A stretch of DNA of 64,000 nucleotides from Rallus limicola (taxonomy: Eukaryota; Chordata; Aves; Gruiformes; Rallidae): assembly GCA_022605955.1 (NCBI GenBank), contig JAKCOZ010000003.1, forward strand, positions 61,504,179-61,568,178, written 5' to 3'. A program made the translations under genes and the position numbers. The notes under the pieces were generated by a model. It saw nothing but the letters and a program-made list of their open reading frames with translations, was not told where the DNA came from and did no database searches. Shown one piece after another: positions 1 through 12,654 of this stretch. How positions within the stretch are numbered: the first letter of the stretch is position 1; each line of letters begins with the position of its first letter.

Positions 1-149
1 CACAGGGTCCCAGGGCGGCTTGCCAATGGACCGAGCCTCATGGTTGCTGGCCTTTCCAAACACCCTGCTTGCTGCAGCTGCCCCTCATGCCCCAGCACGG
101 CTGGGAAGGGGGGTACTGGCAGAGGCTCTTCCCTGTCCTTCATCCCCAG

Positions 150-300
150 GAGGTGTTCACCTACCCAGCTTTTTTCACATCCTGAGGAAGCGGCTGCAGA
201 TAGAGGAGCTGCGCGCGCTGTCCGGGAGGGCGTGTGCTGCTCCTTTGACCTCCCATCTTGCGGGAACAAGGGCTTTACTGGCTCTCTGCCCTGTCCTGTC
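150..300 (+). other. Weak exon-like segment
   Basis: Acceptor-like CACCTACCCAG is followed by an open frame with a charged helical stretch (FFHILRKRLQIEELRALSG). No clear donor was found and no protein family was recognised. It may be chance. Confidence 0.12.
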
Positions 301-844
301 CATGCTTAACCAAATGTCCCTGTCTCCCGGAAAAAGTCCCGTCCAGCAGAAAAAGGCAGCCACCCACCAGGGAGGAGAAGGAAGGAACCACTGAGTTTCT
401 CCTTGCCTTTGTTCAGGCAGGTGAAGTCCAAGGTTAGCTGCGACACGGTGACGTTCCTGGCCGTGGGTGTGTGCCAGCACATCCCAGAGGCAGCAGAGAA
501 AAAAATAAGCTGGAGAGGACTTTGACTTGGGATATCCTGGGAGGCCTGGGGCTCAGGACAGGATGCATGAGGGTGGGGAGTCTCTTTGTGTGCTCCCAGT
601 GACACTCTGTGCTCGCTGCAGAGGCCCCTTCCAGCTCTTAAAGTATGGAAGTGCTTGGGTCCTGGCCACCCAGGGACGTTGGTGAGGCACTGCCCTGGTA
701 CAGCGTTTGTGAGGAGCTGGGGCCACATCAGGTTCTGACTGTGGAGTGAACAGCTGCTGATGGGCCACTCCAACACATTTTAAGTAATTTGTGGTTTGGT
801 TGTTGCTTGTGGGTTGTTTATTTCTGGGTGGTTTTTTGGGGTTT

Positions 845-880
845 TTTTGGTTGGTTGGTTGGTTGGTTTGGGGTTTTTTA
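845..880 (+). repeat. T/G-rich simple repeat (TTGG)n
   Basis: GGTTGGTTGGTTGGTT flanked by T-runs. Confidence 0.85.
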
Positions 881-2569
881 AAGTTTAAAAAGAGTAATTT
901 CTGGGGACGGGGATGCTTGGGGGGGAACACAGTAGGCCTCAGAGATGGGCACAAAGTAAGGGGTTGCTCTGAGAGATACCTGCCTTCCATCTAAATCCCT
1001 GGCAGCCATTGTTGCTGCATCCCTAACACCACTTCTGGAGGGGCAAGAGCATTTGTGGTCATCTCGTGGAAGGCCACCTCTTGTCACCAGCTTGTCCCAC
1101 AGTGGTGGAGCAGCCCTGGCAGAGCAGACTGGCACCTGCCTGTGTTGGAGAGTTTATCAGGAGGACACGGCTGCACCAGGAGCACCTGGATACCCTGCAG
1201 AGCTCTGCTCCACAGTGACAGTGGGCTCATCCTTCCCTCTGTGTAATGCAGTGACAGGTAGCTCTTCCACTCATTGCCTGCCTGGACTATTTAGATTACA
1301 TTGTAAGGTTTTCTGGGTCCTGTGTAGATCTGAGTCTCTGGACACCACCTGTAAGATTCATGGCTCCTGTGGGGCTTGGGCAGGCACCCATGGCTGGCAT
1401 GTCCCTGCTGTTTGAGTGCTGATGCTCCTTGCAATGTGCTGGAGACCCAAGCTGTGGTGCTGAGTACTGGCACCACCCATGGTAAATGTTTCAGCTCCCG
1501 CTTTCCCTCTCTACTGCCCTGAGTTCCTGACTGCCACGCTCACTCCTCCAGGCCCTGGGAGTCCAGCTTTGGTCACGTAACACTTGTCTTTGCTGGAGAC
1601 ATTATCTCAAGGACTCTGTGAGGTGATGGGATGGGTCCACAAGCCTTGCTCCCCACAGCTCCCTTCCTGCACAAACACAGAGCAAGGAGAAAACATCCCC
1701 CAGATCTCCATCAGCACCAGCACTGTTTGCAGGGAGGCAGAGGGAGCTGAGCATGCAGGGCCTCCACATGTGCCCTGCGGCTTGCTGTGAGAGAGCATGC
1801 AGTGAGCACGGGAGGAAGCCAAAATCTCTATCCTGGTGGGCCTCCTCAGTTCAGAGCTGACATCACATTTCCTCATGCCATTCCCTGGGCTCATATCCAC
1901 CAGCTGAAAATACACCTAACCCTCCCACTACACCTGGCCAGCTCTCACTAGCTTCTGCACAGCCAATTGTACCCTTGTAAACCAAAGCCACCCAGTTTAC
2001 TGCCAGGGATGGGGCAAGGCCAGCCTGCCCATCCTGCAGCTAGTGCATGGCAGAGAATATTTCCTGGCTGATCAAGTATGTTTTCCAGGGAGCCCCGAGC
2101 CATGCGCAGCTGATGCCTCACATCAGTGCCATTTACCTCTGCAGTGAAATAAGCTGCTGATTATGCAGCAGTAGATTAAAGGGCTTTTAATATCTTTATT
2201 GGGTACAAGATACACAAACTCAGCCTGGTAACTGTCTTCAAGGGAAAAAAAAAGTGAAGGTAAATCTAAACGATCAAAGGAGAATTCAGCACTTTATCCC
2301 CCTTCGTACGAACTGCTCAGGTCTGCAGATCGTGCGGCCCTGGGTGCATCTGTGCATATCTCTGCAGTAATGTGATGCAGGTTCATACCCTCGAAGGGAC
2401 ACTTGCAACCCCCCTGTCTTAGTCTTGCCCTCTCTCTTCCTGCATTGCCGATGCTAATTTGTCCTTTGCTGCTGATGGATTTTTGTGGCTAGAGAGGTAC
2501 TTCATCACTCATGTCCTCACCATCAGGATGGCTGGGCAGTACCCCCTCCTCACACCTCATGGGATTTCT

Positions 2570-3200
2570 GCTGCAGCTCATTATCCTGGGCTCCATCAGA
2601 AGAGGGGTGGCCAGCAGGGACAGGGAGGGGATTGTCCCTCTCTGCTCTGCCCTCATGAGGCCACAGCTGGAGTCCTGTGTCCAGAGCTGGGGTCCCCAGT
2701 ACAAGAAAGATGGGGAACTGTTGGAGAGGGTTCAGAGGAGGCCACAAAGATGATCAGAGGGCTGGAGCATCTACCCTGTGAAGAGAGGCTGAGGGAGCTG
2801 AGCTTGTTCAGCCTAGAGAAGAGAAGGCTGCGGGGGGATCTCATTGCAGCCTTCCAGTCCCTGAAGGGAGCAGAGAAACAGGAGGGGAATCAGCTTTTTA
2901 AAAGGGCAGAAAATGGCAGGACAAGGAGGATGGAGTGAAGCTGAAGGAGGGAAAGTTTAGATTAGAATTTAGGGGGGAAGTTCTTTATAGAGAGAGTAGT
3001 GAGGGGCTGGAAGGGGCTGCCCAGAGAGGTGGTGGATGCCCCGACCCTAGAAGTGTTCAGGGCCAGGTTGGCTGGGGCCCTGGGCAACCTTGTGTAGATC
3101 CAGGCCTGAGATTGGTGGCCATGCCTGTGGCAGGGGCGTTTGGAACTCTGTGTTCCTTGGGGTCCCTTCCAACCCAAAACATTATGTAGTTCTATGATAT
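2570..3200 (+). mobile_element. CR1 LINE, 5'-truncated 3' fragment
   Basis: Recognised by the reverse-transcriptase C-terminal relic (GGGGTCCCCAGTACAAG, then a segment reading as a degraded [21 protein letters not shown]), the conserved 3'UTR phrase around GGTCCCTTCCAACCC and the end near TTCTATGAT. Frameshifted and non-functional. Confidence 0.93.
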
Positions 3201-6200
3201 AATCAGACTCCTTCTTACTTTCTGGATCCCAGCTGTGCACTGAGAAGGGGTTTATTTTGCTGGGGGAATCACAGTTGTGGTTACCATGTGCTGTGCAAAG
3301 GGAACTCACAGTTCCCTTTGACGATGGTGCCCCAGGAAAGGCAGAAAATTCTTTCTGGGGGTTGTTGTTTTTGTTGGTTTTTTTTTCCTTTCTTTTTCTT
3401 CAAAGTGCCTGCCTTTGGGATGAAATGAAAGCATGACCCTCCAGTTACCGGTACCCTTCCTTCAGGTCCCAGCCTGCTCTTAAGTCTCTTATGGGCCTCC
3501 AGCCCTGCAGAGGAAGCAGCTCTATAGGAGTGAAGCAGGTCTGCATGTCAACCGTGGATCCTCAGGCCACAGCTTGGGAAAGGCTGCAATTAAAAGATCG
3601 TGATGCAAAAGTAGAGAAGGAGGATATCGACTGCAGAACTTGGCCCTGGAGCAAAGCCAACGCGCTTATGCAAGAGGAATAAGCAAACAGCTAAAACCCC
3701 GCAGAAATCCGAGCGCGCTAATCCACCGCAGGATCTGAGCCACCAACAACACTGACTCCTTCATTTTCCCTCCCCTTCTGAGGCTTTGGTCTCTGCTGGG
3801 CTCCTCTCCTCTCAGGCCACAGCAGGCTGCCAGCCTGGTGATGGTGGCACACAAGTTGTGCCGCGTTTCTTTCCATTCCCCCCCCCTCCCCCCCAAAAAA
3901 AAAGAGCCCCTTAACTCAGCAGTTACCTTCAGCCACGCTGTAAGCAGGAGCCTGAACTTCTCGATGAGTCCAGTGAAGCCTGAAGACACCGCAGTGCCTG
4001 CTGCAGGCTGTCAGGCCCCTGAAGCAAATGTCCCCTTGTGCTGGAACCCCCTTGACATTGCCCTCAGCAGGCTTTGTCCCATGTCAGCTAGCCCCCGCAG
4101 TTGACTCCAAGGGTGGGTATCGTTCCCAGCAGACCGTTTGGGTGCAGCCAAGGAGGGAAGGAGGGTGAAGAGAGGGGTGGAGGCTGGCTGTGGCCCGCCT
4201 GATGGCCCAGGCCTGGAAAGCAGTCCTCAGGAGAGCTGATTTCTCAGCATGGAGGTGGCTGGAGAGTCCCCACTCTTCTTTGTGCAGTCCTGGGCGTTGG
4301 TTTCTTGTGGGGCTCTCAGTGTGTTCTGGTTATTGCCTTTAACCCCCTGGAGAATAAGGTCAGCAGGCTCATCCCTCGGCTCTGTGCATGGCAAAAACAA
4401 TTCCCCAGCTCCCTTGCACACGAATGCCTCTCACCCATCACCTGCTGGGGCTTCTGAACTGGCATAAAGAGGGTGCACAGCCCCACAGACCCCCAGCAGC
4501 CCCTGTGCCTCAGGCACCACTGCCCCACACCATGCATGTGGCTGAGGCCCTGTGAAAGGCCGAGGGGAGAGAGGTGCTCAGCACAGCCCCACCAACACTT
4601 CTGAAGCCTTGGCTGCTTCGTGCTTCAAAAATGTTCTTGCCTGGCAGCACCAGGTGAGGGATGTGGAGGGTGTCACCCTGCTGCAGGCAGGAGGGGACAT
4701 GGCTCCCAGCTTGCTGCAGAGCCCCTGGCTTGCTGGTTAGCTTGGGACCACTCAGCACTGGCATGAAGTCAGGATTCGGCTTCCAGGGATCTGAGATGGG
4801 GGAGGGGCAGGGGGCAAAAAGAATGAGAGGGTGCCTGCTGCCCATGGCAGCCTGTCACCATTTAGAGATACCATGTGGAGGCAGGTTTTTGGTCACTGAG
4901 GATGAAAAACCCAGAATGTTGAGCCTACAGGGAAGGGCCAGAACTGCTCCCAGGACCTGGGCTGGAAAGCTGGAATCAGGCACGCACCAAGGCAAGACAT
5001 CTTCAGGCAAGGGGACTTGTCCATCCCTTGGTGTCTTTGAGTCAGGATTGAGGGTCAAGCCCTTCTGGTTTTGTAAATCCCACTTTCAAGAGCAATGCAA
5101 CCACATCTGTGCTGAAATGGAGTTCTGCTGAACTGCTGTTCTGCTGCCTTTGGAAGCTGTGAGTTTTTCAGAGGCGCAGGGAAGCCTCAAGCCACAGGGA
5201 TGCACCAGAGCCCACACCATCCATGTAGTCATTGCTTCTGGCCTGATCCCACATCCCCAGGCATCAGCAAATGCCAAAACATTGTCTGTTAGGAGCCCAG
5301 CTATGCTGGGGAGGACCAGGAGGGCTTTCCACCTGCTTCGCTCACGATTCGGTGGTTGTCACAATGGGTCAGTGCCTTTCTGCCTGGAGCCATGCACTAC
5401 AGACCAGCTCCCTGTTTCTGTTCCCCAGTCACTCTCCTCCTTTCATTTTCCACTTTTTTCTCTTTTGGCTATAAATAGCCCCAAGTGGGACTTCCCAGCC
5501 CTCACAGAGGAAGAGCCAATAATCCCTTCCTGAAGGAAGAGATACCAAGCTCTGTCCCCAGGCAGGAAGCGCTGGAGGCAGCAAGGGCAGAGCTGCTGCC
5601 AGGAGCTGGGCTGGAAATACAGCTGGGTCATTGACACTGGGGGGCTGCTGGGGTTCCTTGGTGCTCCTGTCTAAGCGCTGCTGAGCTCTGGACCCCCAGG
5701 TTTGTCACTCAAGCAGGTGGCATGCTGTTGGATGGCCATGAGTCCTGCTCATGGACCGTACTCCAAGGAGTGCTTTGAGCAGGGTGATTTACTTCTTATC
5801 CTGAAACTCTGCACGGGAGATGGCTGCTGTCCCCTCTGGCCACCCACAGGTCTTTGTTCCAGAAACAAAATCCTCCCTCGTATGAGATTGTCTTCTTCCC
5901 CCAGGTGAAGCTACCTTCATGGTGGTCTGCAGGAAGATCTTCATTCAGGGCCTTTACCCTTGGCTGGCGCCGGGACCTCCCAATCCCATGGCGTCTGGGC
6001 TTGTACCCCTGCACAGACACCCTCTCCTCCACACAGGGCAGACACAGCTGAGATGGCACTCTTCTTTCTCGACACTGCCTAATTGGCTGGATGTGTCCAT
6101 GTTAAACATTCACAGCTCCCTCGTGGGCTGTGACACACCGTGTTTAACAACACAAGATACTGCAGCACCGCCCAAGCCAGCAACCAGCGCTGGCTCAGGG

Positions 6201-6462
6201 ACCTCCTGGTAACGCAGAGAGGTTAACACAGAGACCAGGAGAAAATCTGGGGCTGAATTCAAACAAACCTGAGCTGGCGGGCGATCTTAAACATCCACGT
6301 TGCACAGCCTTCATCCCTCCCTCCTCCATCCCCGGCAGAGCGGCGTGCCCGTGGACCTGGGGGCTTGCAAGGAGGAATGAGCACATATTTAGCTTGCAAA
6401 CCACAGTGTAATTAATTCCCAGCAAAGCTTCTGGGTTTCTCTTTGTGGCTGGGGAAATTGAA
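3201..6462. other. Unassigned sequence between CR1 copies
   Basis: No recognised exon, RNA gene or repeat apart from the MEF2-like site at 5469. Open frames are short and not protein-like. Confidence 0.5.
5469..5478. promoter_or_regulatory. MEF2 consensus site / TATA-like element
   Basis: CTATAAATAG matches the MEF2 consensus exactly and is embedded in the near-palindrome GGCTATAAATAGCC. It could also be a TATA box. No first exon was recognised. Confidence 0.35.
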
Positions 6463-7137
6463 GGCCGAATGCTGACTGAACATGAGCCAGCAGTGTGCCC
6501 AGGCAGCCAGGAAAGCCAATGGCATCCTGGCTTGTGTCACAAACAGCATGGCCAGTAGGTCTGGGGAGGTGATTGTGCCCCTGTACTCAGCACTGGTGAG
6601 GCTGCACCTCGAGTGCTGTGTCCAGTTCTGGGCTGCTCCCCATAAGAAGGACATTGAGGTCCTGGAGCGAGTCCAGAAAAGGGCAGCCAGGCTGGGGAAG
6701 GGGCTGGGGGGCAAATCCTGTGAGAAGTGGCTGAGGGAGCTGGGAGTGTTTATTCTGGAGAAGAGGAGGCTGAGGGGAGACCTTATCACTGCCCTACAAC
6801 CTTATCTACAACAACCACTGCCTTATCTACAACCGCCTGACAGGAGGTTGTAGAGGTGGGTGTTGGTCTGTTCACCAAAGCAACAGGTGACATGATGAGG
6901 GGAAATGGGCTCAAGCTGCCCCAGGGCAGGGTCAGATCAGACACTAGGAAAAAGTTCTTCAGCAAAAGAGTTGTGAGGGCCTGGGACAGGCTGCCCAAGG
7001 AGAGGGTTGAGTCACCGACCCCGGATGTGTTTTAAAAAGGGTAGATGAGGTACTCAGGGATCTGGTTTAGCTTAGGATGGGAACGGTTGGACTCACTGAC
7101 CTCACAAGTCTTTTCCAGCCTTGTGATTCTGTGATAC
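6463..7137 (+). mobile_element. CR1 LINE, 5'-truncated fragment with RT relic
   Basis: The first about 390 bases still read as an open relic of CR1 ORF2 (for example [20 protein letters not shown] and [10 protein letters not shown]). Then comes the 3'UTR, ending CTTGTGATTCTGTGAT. A short local duplication of CTTATCTACAAC sits at 6800-6835. Confidence 0.94.
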
Positions 7138-7603
7138 CCAGGATTAACTAGATGATTCTCCTGAATGGCCAGGGCACTCAGCACAGGGCAAGGGATGAGT
7201 CTTCCACACCTGGAGAGAAACCAGGCAGGCAGGAAAGGCGAACAACCTCAGAAATGGCAGAAAGAAGAAGGTGAGGAGCACGTCAGGGGTCTTTGCCGCC
7301 CCCAGCCCCATTGCTGAGCAGCGTCAGGCCCTTCTCCCCGCGTTCTTTGCTCTGGGCGGGTTCTGTCACCTCTCCCAGCCAAAGCCCGTAATCCCTCGGC
7401 TGTTTTGAAGGCAATGCTCGCCATCTAGTGGGAAAACGGGAGCCGGGCATCCCTCTCGCCTGCAGAAGGATGGGGCTTGGACTTGTTTTGGCAGGAGTCT
7501 GGGGTTATGGTCCCCGAGGCTCATAGCTGGGCAGCAACACCCAGCCCCAGCGGGGAGCTCGGCGGAGGAGGAAAATTGGGAGTGGTGGCTCAGCTTCCTG
7601 CAG

Positions 7604-7695
7604 GCATCTCCCCGGGCTCCAGCTATGGATGTCTGCCTGGCATCCTGAGTGTGGAGCCCCAGCCCAAGTCCTTGGAGTGGTTCCCAGATCCTTGG
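7604..7695 (+). CDS. Exon-like segment of an unrecognised gene
   Basis: 92 bases between acceptor CTTCCTGCAG and a strong donor (CCTTGG, then GTAAGT). The open frame reads SPGSSYGCLPGILSVEPQ and so on to FPDPW. It ends in phase 0, so it cannot join directly to 8181-8384 (which needs two bases) without an intermediate exon. It may belong to the same unknown gene. The GC-rich stretch at 7330-7470 with a GGGCGGG box could be its promoter. Confidence 0.22.
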
Positions 7696-7782
7696 GTAAG
7701 TTGATGCCCAGCATAAGCAGGGAGCTGAAGGAAGTGCTCTGAAATAGGGGAGAAAGAACAATGTCTTTGGATTAACAGTGCC

Positions 7783-7985
7783 TTCCAGGTTGGCATCCTC
7801 AGCATTTCCCTGGGAATCAGAGCCCTTCCAGGCCAGCATCTTCTTGGGTATTTGGTGGCTTCCAGGTCAGCATCCTTGTGGTGATGGGGCTTTTCTAGGT
7901 CAGCATTCCCCTGGGGATCAGTGCCACCCAGGTGAGCAGATCTTCCTGGGGAGTCAGCATCCTCCAGGAAATCCCAGGTGTAGGT
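7783..7985 (+). repeat. Degenerate minisatellite, unit about 40 bp
   Basis: About five diverged copies carrying TTCCAGGTCAGCATCCT followed by a CTGGGGAT phrase. It is open in one + frame, but the repetition is at DNA level. Confidence 0.7.
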
Positions 7986-8180
7986 GTGGCCCTGGCACTT
8001 TTAGCACCTTGCCACCTCCAGCTCCATCAGCACAGAGGTGACCATACCAGTGCCCAGTCTACCAGCATGGAGCAAAGGCTGGGGGGTTGCTTGTAGGCTG
8101 AGAGAGACCCTTGTATTGTAATCTTGCAAAGACACATGGGACTCCCACAACCACATTTAACTCTGGCCCATCATTTTCAG

Positions 8181-8384
8181 GGTGCTGAGAGAGGCTCTGC
8201 TGCACAGGGCTGGCTGGCTGCCCATGCAGAACCCGCTCCATGCAGTGCTGGAAGCCCAGGGAGCACTGGAGTCCCCACAGCTGATCCAGGAGCTCCTTCA
8301 TCGGGCTGTCCATAACCTCTCTTTACTTGATCTGACCCTGCAGATGCAGCAGCTGATGTGGCAGTGGATGAAGCCAGGATGCAG
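8181..8384 (+). CDS. Exon-like segment of an unrecognised gene (leucine-rich helical)
   Basis: An open segment of 204 bases between an acceptor (CATCATTTTCAG) and a donor (GCAG, then GTAGAA). The in-frame protein is rich in Leu, Gln, His and Glu (for example PQLIQELLHRAVHNLSLLDL) and looks like amphipathic helix, unlike the Pro/Gly/Ser/Arg noise of chance frames here. It starts with one base and ends with two bases of split codons, and joins in phase to the open frame at 8443. I do not recognise the protein. In mammals the FAM205/SPATA31-like genes and CC chemokines lie beyond IL11RA on this side, but I cannot show homology to either. No start codon or polyadenylation site was identified. Confidence 0.35.
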
Positions 8385-8442
8385 GTAGAAAGCCTCCCTT
8401 TCCCTCAGGGAAGCTCCTGAGGCATGTCTTGCTTTGTTTCAG

Positions 8443-8731
8443 CCCCCACAGCTCTGGAAGCAGCAGGAGAAGATGGAGTTTCTGCCATGGGGAAGAGAGA
8501 AGATCATCTCCTCTGAGCAAGAAATACAGCAGTGCTGAGGGGATGTGTTCCTCGTGCTGCCTGGCAGAGAGGTGTGCACAAGGAGGATGCTGTGAGAAGC
8601 GGTGTGGCTGCATCCCAGCAGTGCCAGGGCACTTACTGGTGGACACACAACATACTGGGAACTCTGGCTTGGACAGCAGGACTGTTTTCACTGCAGGAAG
8701 AAAAAAAAGGCTGGCAGGGAAACAGTGAGCT
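8443..8731 (+). CDS. Exon-like segment of an unrecognised gene (Ser/Arg-rich then Cys-rich, ends in stop)
   Basis: Follows a good acceptor (GCTTTGTTTCAG). In phase with 8181-8384 it continues for about 95 codons to TGA at 8731. The protein has a Ser/Arg-rich start (SSGSSRRRWSF) and a cysteine cluster (CSSCCLAERCAQGGCCEKRC), then a basic end. The intron would be only 58 bases, short for a vertebrate, so the model may be wrong: a single differently spliced exon or a chance frame is possible. The function is unknown. Confidence 0.25.
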
Positions 8732-11700
8732 CATCCAAAGAGCCACTGCTGCTTTGAGAGGGAGCAGCCCTTGCTTGAAGACATCACGAGCAGCGGGGCT
8801 CAGGTGCCTGGATGCTTCTGGGTTCAGTCTCCCAGCACCTCTCCTGCCCTGTGCTTGGCATTTCCTGGCTGTGCAAGGCAAAAGCATCCTGAAGGCAGGG
8901 AAGGGGCCAACCCCAGCAAGCAAAGAACTAACCCCTCCCTGTGAGAAGGCTGTGAATGGGGCATCAACAAGAGATGTCTCAGGCCCCTCTCCACATCTGC
9001 CTGGGGGCCAGCACATCTGGTCTGGCAGGTGGTTTCTCCCCTTCTCTCTCTCAGGAAAGAGTGGATGATGGGAGAGGAGTTTGCAGGCCCGTGGCAGCTA
9101 GGAAGGGGGGCAGATGGGAATAAGGGACCTCAGGTGTCTCCAGCAGGCTGGGTGCTTGGGCCCTCTAGCAAGACTGCAGGCAGAGGCATCCCAAATGCAG
9201 GTGAGGTAGAAGCTGCAGCCAGAGTGAATACTCAGCACTGGGTTTTTGAAGCATTCATGTTTGGATTCACTGTGCTCCTCCTGGGGAGGTCCCCTCTGCT
9301 CCTCCACTCCCAATGTCTGGACACATGGGATGGAAGTGCCTCCTGAGGGGTATGTAAATCCCTCTGGAGATGCCCCATGCTCTCACCTGACACTCTTGAG
9401 ACCTGCACTGGTAACAGCTCAGGCTCTGTCTTCTCACATCAGCTGTAATGCCACCTGCATGGGGACTGGGAGCATGGGTCACACCTGGGACTCGTTCCCA
9501 AACACCATCCTTGCTCTGCCCCATGGGCCTCTCACTGCCAGCCTTACACACGTGGGCTTCCAGCCACCATCACAGGTCAGCCCCTGCACAATGAGCATAT
9601 ATGATGTGTAGGGTGGTATTTGGGTGTCCAGACTGCCTATCCATCCGTGCATCCATCCCTGCCTGCCTCTGCCAACAGATCCATGCATACAGCTGTACAT
9701 CTGCAGGGCTCCTTCCCTCAATCCACATATCCTTCCCTCCCTGCTGAGCCACTGACCCTATACATACCCTTTCTTGCCTCCCTCACCTCATCACATACAT
9801 GTTTCATGCCCCTGTAGCTTCCACCATCTGCTGGGGCTTCTTTTACTTCTTTCCTTGGCTCAGGGTGCAGTGGAGACGGAAGCAGGAACAGCCATGAGGT
9901 AAGCTGAGACTGTTTTGCTTCACCTCACAGCCCTGTGCAGCCTCCTCCCCAACTCCATCCCTCCCCCCCCCCATCTCCGCCCCCCGCCACCCCCACCCCC
10001 TCCCATAAAGTGTGGGCTGAGGCTGGCAGTGAGGCAGGGAGGAGGAGGAGGCTGGGCCCCAGGGCCAGCCCAGATATTTGGCAGGGTTGGTGGCAGTCAG
10101 GCAGCCCAGCCACCACTGCACAAACATCCACAAACACTGCCCTGCTGCTAAAGCGTTTCCCCAGGCTATTCCTCTCACAAACAAGCCTTGCACGCAGCTC
10201 TGTGGCTGGTGCACCCCAGCCCAAGAGATGCTCTGGATGGGGCCACACAGTGCTGGGTGGAGACACAGACATGGACCTTTCTGCACCTCAGCACTGGAGA
10301 CCTTCCCTAGCGTGTGGCATTGCCTGTGGGAAATGTTGTCCCTCCAGCAGGACCCAGGCCGTGTCCTCCTGTGAGCCTGTGCTGGTCCCTGTCCCCGGGG
10401 AGCTGGACCCATCCCTGCTCCTCATGGATGCAGCCCCACAGCCTGCTTTGACCTGGCACAGCCTCAGCATCCTCAGGCCTGGCTTGCAGCAGCTCCTCCA
10501 GCGACCTTGGCACAGCATGTGCCCTGGGGAGGGTGGGATACGGCAGCAAGGCAAGTTTGGAAGTGCCTCTGCCTACTCCAGGCAGGGCTCCAGCCTGTAG
10601 CAGGAAGCCCCCTGCTCGCTCAGCAGCTGCCTGAGCCACGGAAGAGCCTGGGCACTGAGGAAGTGCTCTGGCCCCGCCGTGGGACAGGGAGGTGCCGGCG
10701 CTGGGGCTGCTCTCATGGTCCCTTCCTGTTTTTCTTCTTCATGGCTTGAAGTTGACTTTGGCATCTGGAGCCCTCTCCTTTATCCCAGATTCCTGTTCAC
10801 CCCCCTTTGCATCTCTGCTGGACCAGAGGAAAGCTGTGTTTGCCCATGTCCAGCACCAGGGAATCCTCCCTTTGGGGAGCTGGGCTTGCAGCCCCCAGCA
10901 GCCCAGCACCTTTAGCCCCCCACCCAAACACTGGGCTTGACGCTTCCTTGGGGGTCCTTGGTGCCCGTGTGTCACATCTACAGGCTGCTGGGGCAGGGGG
11001 CTGAGCCATGGGGTATCTCAGCAGGCAGGATGTCTCAAGGATACCCTGTTCTTGGTATTTCGTGTTGCCAAATGGGTGGTGGTCCTTTCATCAGAGGAAA
11101 GGGGCTGTCCTCCGGGGCCAAGGGCAGCAGGGTGAGGACAAAATGTGTGTATCTTGCCCTCAGGCTGCCCTGGTCATGAGAACTGAGTGTCCCTGCCAAC
11201 TGGCTGGGTAGGCCCAAGCTAGGGAAGGGGAGATGGGGATCAGCATATGGGGCCAGCAGAGCTGTGTCCCCTCTGTCTGTCATCTGTTCCTCACCGACCC
11301 ACCTGGCCTGGCCTGCACAGTGCAGGCACGTGTGCCTGTGAGGCTCTGGTGGTCTCTGCTCCCCCCAGACAACAGCACCCCCTTCTATTTGAAGCATGCC
11401 TGGGCTTTCTGGAATTTATAAGCATGCAGGACCTAGGGGACAGAGCTGCTGGCTCACAGGCTCCCGCTTTCAGCTCACAGGCTGTTTTGTTCCCACATCC
11501 TGAGCAGGCATCAGCCTCTAAACCAACAGCAGGTACCAGGAAAACAATGAGATGTTTGCAAATGTTGGGGCCACAGCTATGGGACTGAGAGCACCTGTGT
11601 TCCACAGCACCCTACGGACAGGCACGACCCTGATCTCCCCCATAGTGGCAGGGGAGAGGGATCTGGTGCTGGTAAGAGCTGGTGTCCAAGCAGAAAGCCA

Positions 11701-12654
11701 TCCATGCTGGGGACTGGGGGGAGACAAGGATGACCGTGACACATCAGAAAGGGTGCTGGCTGGGTTGGATGCAGGGCACTGGCAACCAGCAGAAGGTGAT
11801 GGCAGAGTGACACAGCTGGAGCTGAGTTCTGGGATCCATCTGGGAGAGGGGCTGTGGCTGCCAGGCCCAGAAGTCCAGGCAGGAAGTGGCCCCTTACGCC
11901 TCCCCAGCTTGGTGATCGACCTTACTTGCTCTGTGGAGAGTCCTGGTCCTGGCCAAGGATGGTGTCACCCCAGGGGCACCCTGTAGATTGAGTGCTGACC
12001 CCATCTCCCCCATCCAGGTGAGTGCACACATCAGGGACACCGAGGGGCTGTGACCCCACACAGCCAAGCATCAGCACAGGCAGCCCCTAAGCCCCTGCAC
12101 TCGGGGTGAGAGTGCAGGGGCAACCCAGCAAGGCCAGAGGGGTCTGTGGGCACAAAAGCCATTGCAAAACCCCCAGTCCTGCCCTGGTGCCCCATGAGGA
12201 CGCTTCAGAAGGTGCCCCTCTTCCAGGCTCCCTCTGCACCCCAGGTTCAAGCACAGCCCAGGGCCCATCCGGGGGTGACACAGGGACCCACCCCATGCTG
12301 GTTCTGCTCACTGTGCTCCCCACACCACCTCTGCCTGAGTTTCCACCCAGCCCCATCTGGATCTCATCGGGCTGCTGGCGCTGAGCACCAAGGCTGGGAG
12401 GTGCCAACACATGGAAGCCATTAATGGGGCCAGGTTGAGGTAGAGGGAGGGGGCCACACGCCAAGCAAAGGGGGCTGTGCAGAGGGCCCTGTCCCTGCTG
12501 CTGGGATGGTGAGAGCAGGGGTCTCTCTTGTCTCCCACAGGCCCCTAGAGAGGGGCACCTCCTGCAAGGACTGTCCCCAAGCTATGTCATCTCAACCCAA
12601 TGCCACCCACTTCTCCTCCTGGCGCAACACCATCTGCAAGGAGATTTTGGCTGG
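8732..12654. other. Unassigned sequence downstream of IL11RA
   Basis: In mammals CCL27, CCL19 and CCL21 follow IL11RA. I looked for CC-chemokine exons and saw none. The longest + strand frame (11552-11986, 144 codons) has no splice support or recognisable domain. Confidence 0.5.
9950..10012 (+). repeat. C-rich tract (G-quadruplex potential on - strand)
   Basis: Several runs of 5-11 C separated by 1-6 bases. The complementary strand fits a quadruplex pattern. Confidence 0.8.

Larger units (their letters stand above)
1..2569. other. Unassigned sequence
   Basis: No recognised gene. It holds one weak exon-like segment near 150-300, a T/G-rich simple repeat, and an AT-rich patch at 2140-2220 (GATTATGCAGCAGTAGATTA). 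Confidence 0.5.

Noticed and set aside
8732..12654. Expected CC chemokine gene (CCL27/CCL19/CCL21 position in mammals)
   Set aside because: No CC-motif exon with chemokine spacing was found on either strand.
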